A program made the position numbers and the translations under genes. Below, piece after piece: positions 5,617 through 6,661 of a DNA stretch of 6,661 nucleotides. Positions within the stretch are counted from its first letter, which is position 1. Each line of letters starts with the position of its first letter. The notes beneath the pieces are model-generated. The model was not told where the DNA came from. It saw nothing but the letters and a program-made list of their open reading frames with translations, and made no database searches. Source of the DNA: Clostridia bacterium. Its GTDB lineage: Bacteria > Bacillota > Clostridia > Oscillospirales > CAG-272. The DNA lies in assembly GCA_900753285.1 (NCBI GenBank), contig CAADYN010000284.1, positions 1 through 6,661 of the forward strand, in the 5' to 3' direction.

Positions 5617-6450
5617 TTACAGCATTTTTATAAGATCCGGGATGCATTCCTCGAATTTTACACTGTACCAGTGTTCCTTGTCTCCGATGGTGTGTTTTAT
5701 GCAGTCGACGGTCATCTCTACCGCGATTTTCTCGGCTTCAAGCAGGGTCTTTCCTCTGAGGAGTGCCGCAAACATGGTTGACGCGAAAACATCCCCTGTT
5801 CCGTGGCAGCTTACAGGAAGATTTGCTTGATAGTACGAGCTGAACTCTCCGCTTTCACGGTCATATCCGACTACTCCCTGCTTATCAGGTGCGGACTTAT
5901 ATCGAACTCCCGTTATTGCTGCGGTTTTTGGACCAAGCTCCGTCAGCTTCACGAGAGTTTTTTTGATGTAATCCTCGTCGTATGTTCCGGCTTCACGGTA
6001 TTCGGTGCAGGTAAGAAGCGATGCCTCGGTGATGTTCGGTGTGATAATGTCGGCTTTTCCGCACAGCTTTCGCATGGCTTCAACGATTTTTTCGTCAAAT
6101 CCGGGGTACAGCTTTCCGTTGTCCGCCATTACCGTGTCTATGAACACAAGCGGCGGCGCAAATTCGTCGACAAAATTTTCTATCATTTCAGCCTGTTCGG
6201 GTGAGCCGAGATAGCCTGTGTATACTCCGTCGAATTTCAGTCCTTCCCTCTGCCAATGCTCCGTGATTTTGGGAATGTCATCGCTGAGGTCGCGGAACGT
6301 CCATCCCTTGAATCCTCCCGTATGAGTTGAGAGAACCGCTGTCGGGATAACGGCGCACTCCACTCCCATCGCGGAAATTATCGGAAGCGCAACCGTTATC
6401 GAACACTTTCCGAAGCATGATATATCCTGTATTGTTACCGCTCTTTTCAC
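5617..6450 (-). CDS. Pyridoxal/pyridoxamine kinase-like protein (ribokinase/PfkB superfamily)
   Basis: This protein has 277 residues from GTG 6448-6450. An upstream in-frame TTG (6460-6462) would add four residues, but GGAG (6457-6460) overlaps that TTG and sits 6 bases before GTG. Starting at GTG also gives MKRAVTIQDISCFGKCS, the usual beginning of this family. Seen: the N-terminal QDISCFGKCS substrate-binding strand, AVLSTHTGGF (38-47), FIDTVMADNGKLYPG (103-117), PNITEA (138-143), and the anion-hole/catalytic HGTGDVFAS (216-224) with Asp220 as the likely catalytic base. Known: enzymes of this type phosphorylate pyridoxal, pyridoxamine or pyridoxine with ATP in vitamin B6 salvage in the cytoplasm. 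Related ThiD-type kinases act on hydroxymethylpyrimidine, and motifs alone do not settle the exact substrate. It has its own promoter with overlapping palindromes and ends at a terminator shared with the convergent vanZ-like gene. Confidence 0.9.
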   Translation of the reverse strand: MKRAVTIQDISCFGKCSITVALPIISAMGVECAVIPTAVLSTHTGGFKGWTFRDLSDDIPKITEHWQREGLKFDGVYTGYLGSPEQAEMIENFVDEFAPPLVFIDTVMADNGKLYPGFDEKIVEAMRKLCGKADIITPNITEASLLTCTEYREAGTYDEDYIKKTLVKLTELGPKTAAITGVRYKSAPDKQGVVGYDRESGEFSSYYQANLPVSCHGTGDVFASTMFAALLRGKTLLEAEKIAVEMTVDCIKHTIGDKEHWYSVKFEECIPDLIKML

Positions 6451-6456
6451 TTTATA

Positions 6457-6460
6457 CTCC
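6457..6460 (-). promoter_or_regulatory. Shine-Dalgarno deciding the GTG start of the kinase
   Basis: The minus strand reads TTTGGAG, then TATAAA, then GTG. GGAG is 6 bases from GTG 6450 and shares its first base with the TTG at 6462-6460. The region ahead of TTG (CTTAAAAAACTAT) has no ribosome site. Confidence 0.75.
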
Positions 6461-6487
6461 AAATAGTTTTTTAAGGATAAGCTTCCT

Positions 6488-6510
6488 CAGTATAATACTG
6501 CCGAGCGGCA
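6488..6510. repeat. Two adjoining inverted repeats over the kinase promoter (possible operator)
   Basis: CAGTATAATACTG (6488-6500) is a perfect 6-1-6 palindrome and covers the -10 box. TGCCGAGCGGCA (6499-6510) is a perfect 5-2-5 palindrome in the spacer. The two share two bases. The loops are too short for a good RNA hairpin and no T run follows, so a protein-binding site is more likely than a terminator. Function is inferred only from position and symmetry. Confidence 0.45.
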
Positions 6511-6517
6511 AAATCAA
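6489..6517 (-). promoter_or_regulatory. Sigma-A promoter of the kinase gene
   Basis: On the minus strand, TTGATT (6512-6517), a 17-base spacer and TATACT (6489-6494). Transcription should start near 6482, giving a leader of about 31 bases. The -35 box begins 4 bases after the stop codon of the upstream gene, so the kinase can be expressed on its own. I see no separate terminator for the upstream gene. Confidence 0.78.
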
Positions 6518-6520
6518 GCG

Positions 6521-6661
6521 TTATTCTGTGAACAGAAGCTGTCTTGCCTGTCCGCCGACAAGAGTTACTTCTTTTACTTCCTCCATCGGGAGCTTTACTT
6601 TCACTGTTTTGTCGGTGTCGGAGTAAAGCGTTACGGATTTCACACTGCCCATCTTCCATTC
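6521..6661 (-). CDS. C-terminal 46 residues of an unidentified protein (5' truncated by window edge)
   Basis: The minus-strand frame starting at base 6661 is open to TAA 6521-6523 and begins EWKMGSVKSVTLYSDTD. It ends with a hydrophobic alternating pattern, EVTLVGGQARQLLFTE, typical of beta-strands in a C-terminal beta-sandwich domain. No start codon with a ribosome site is present, so the gene continues right of the window. I cannot name the family. A C-terminal accessory domain of a sugar-active enzyme is one possibility, but only a guess. A competing frame (6471-6659) gives a charged, Arg-rich, unstructured product and runs through the kinase promoter, so I take it as a shadow. Confidence 0.6.
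   Translation of the reverse strand, partial: EWKMGSVKSVTLYSDTDKTVKVKLPMEEVKEVTLVGGQARQLLFTE

Noticed and set aside
6491..6496. TATAAT on the plus strand as a promoter directed rightwards
   Set aside because: It comes from the palindrome around the minus-strand -10 box. The -35 position on the plus strand is only TTTTTA and there is no plus-strand gene downstream.

Overview
The window looks like chromosomal DNA from an endospore-forming Clostridia-type Firmicute. The evidence is the 3' end of a spoVA operon, an S-layer-homology (SLH) surface protein, strong GGAGG ribosome binding sites, TTG and GTG starts, and sigma-A promoters close to consensus. I see no phage, insertion sequence, CRISPR array, tRNA or rRNA. 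The species cannot be named from this sequence alone.

Layout, left to right. (1) 1-766, plus strand: the C-terminal part of spoVAD, then spoVAE with a 7-base overlap. This is the end of the dipicolinic-acid channel operon and it closes with a hairpin at 769-815. (2) 818-3865, minus strand: a two-gene operon for exported proteins. The first gene is a transglutaminase-like protein carrying three SLH repeats. The second, three bases downstream, is a lipoprotein joining a ComEC-type metallo-beta-lactamase-fold domain to a lamin-tail domain (LTD). (3) 3866-4078: a spacer holding the terminator of the next gene and no convincing promoter. (4) 4079-4873, minus strand: a single-gene unit for a TIM-barrel sugar isomerase/epimerase of the hydroxypyruvate-isomerase type, with a near-consensus promoter and highly biased codons. 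(5) 5110-5598, plus strand: a VanZ-like membrane protein, divergent from the isomerase, with its own promoter. (6) 5617-6450, minus strand: a pyridoxal/pyridoxamine kinase-like enzyme, convergent with the vanZ-like gene and sharing a terminator hairpin with it. Its promoter is covered by two adjoining inverted repeats. (7) 6521-6661, minus strand: the last 46 codons of a gene that enters from the right.

The units mostly look independent: spore DPA transport, a surface-protein pair, a carbon-metabolism enzyme, a membrane protein and a vitamin B6 salvage kinase. I do not see a clear new multi-gene system. The best candidate for something under-described is the surface pair at 818-3865, a wall-anchored transglutaminase-like protein coupled to a secreted MBL-LTD lipoprotein. 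The most interesting regulatory signal is the double palindrome over the kinase promoter at 6488-6510. Two start codons needed correction or attention: GTG at 6450 for the kinase and TTG at 2047 for the lipoprotein. The real frame of the right-edge gene has no start in the window and is easy to miss.
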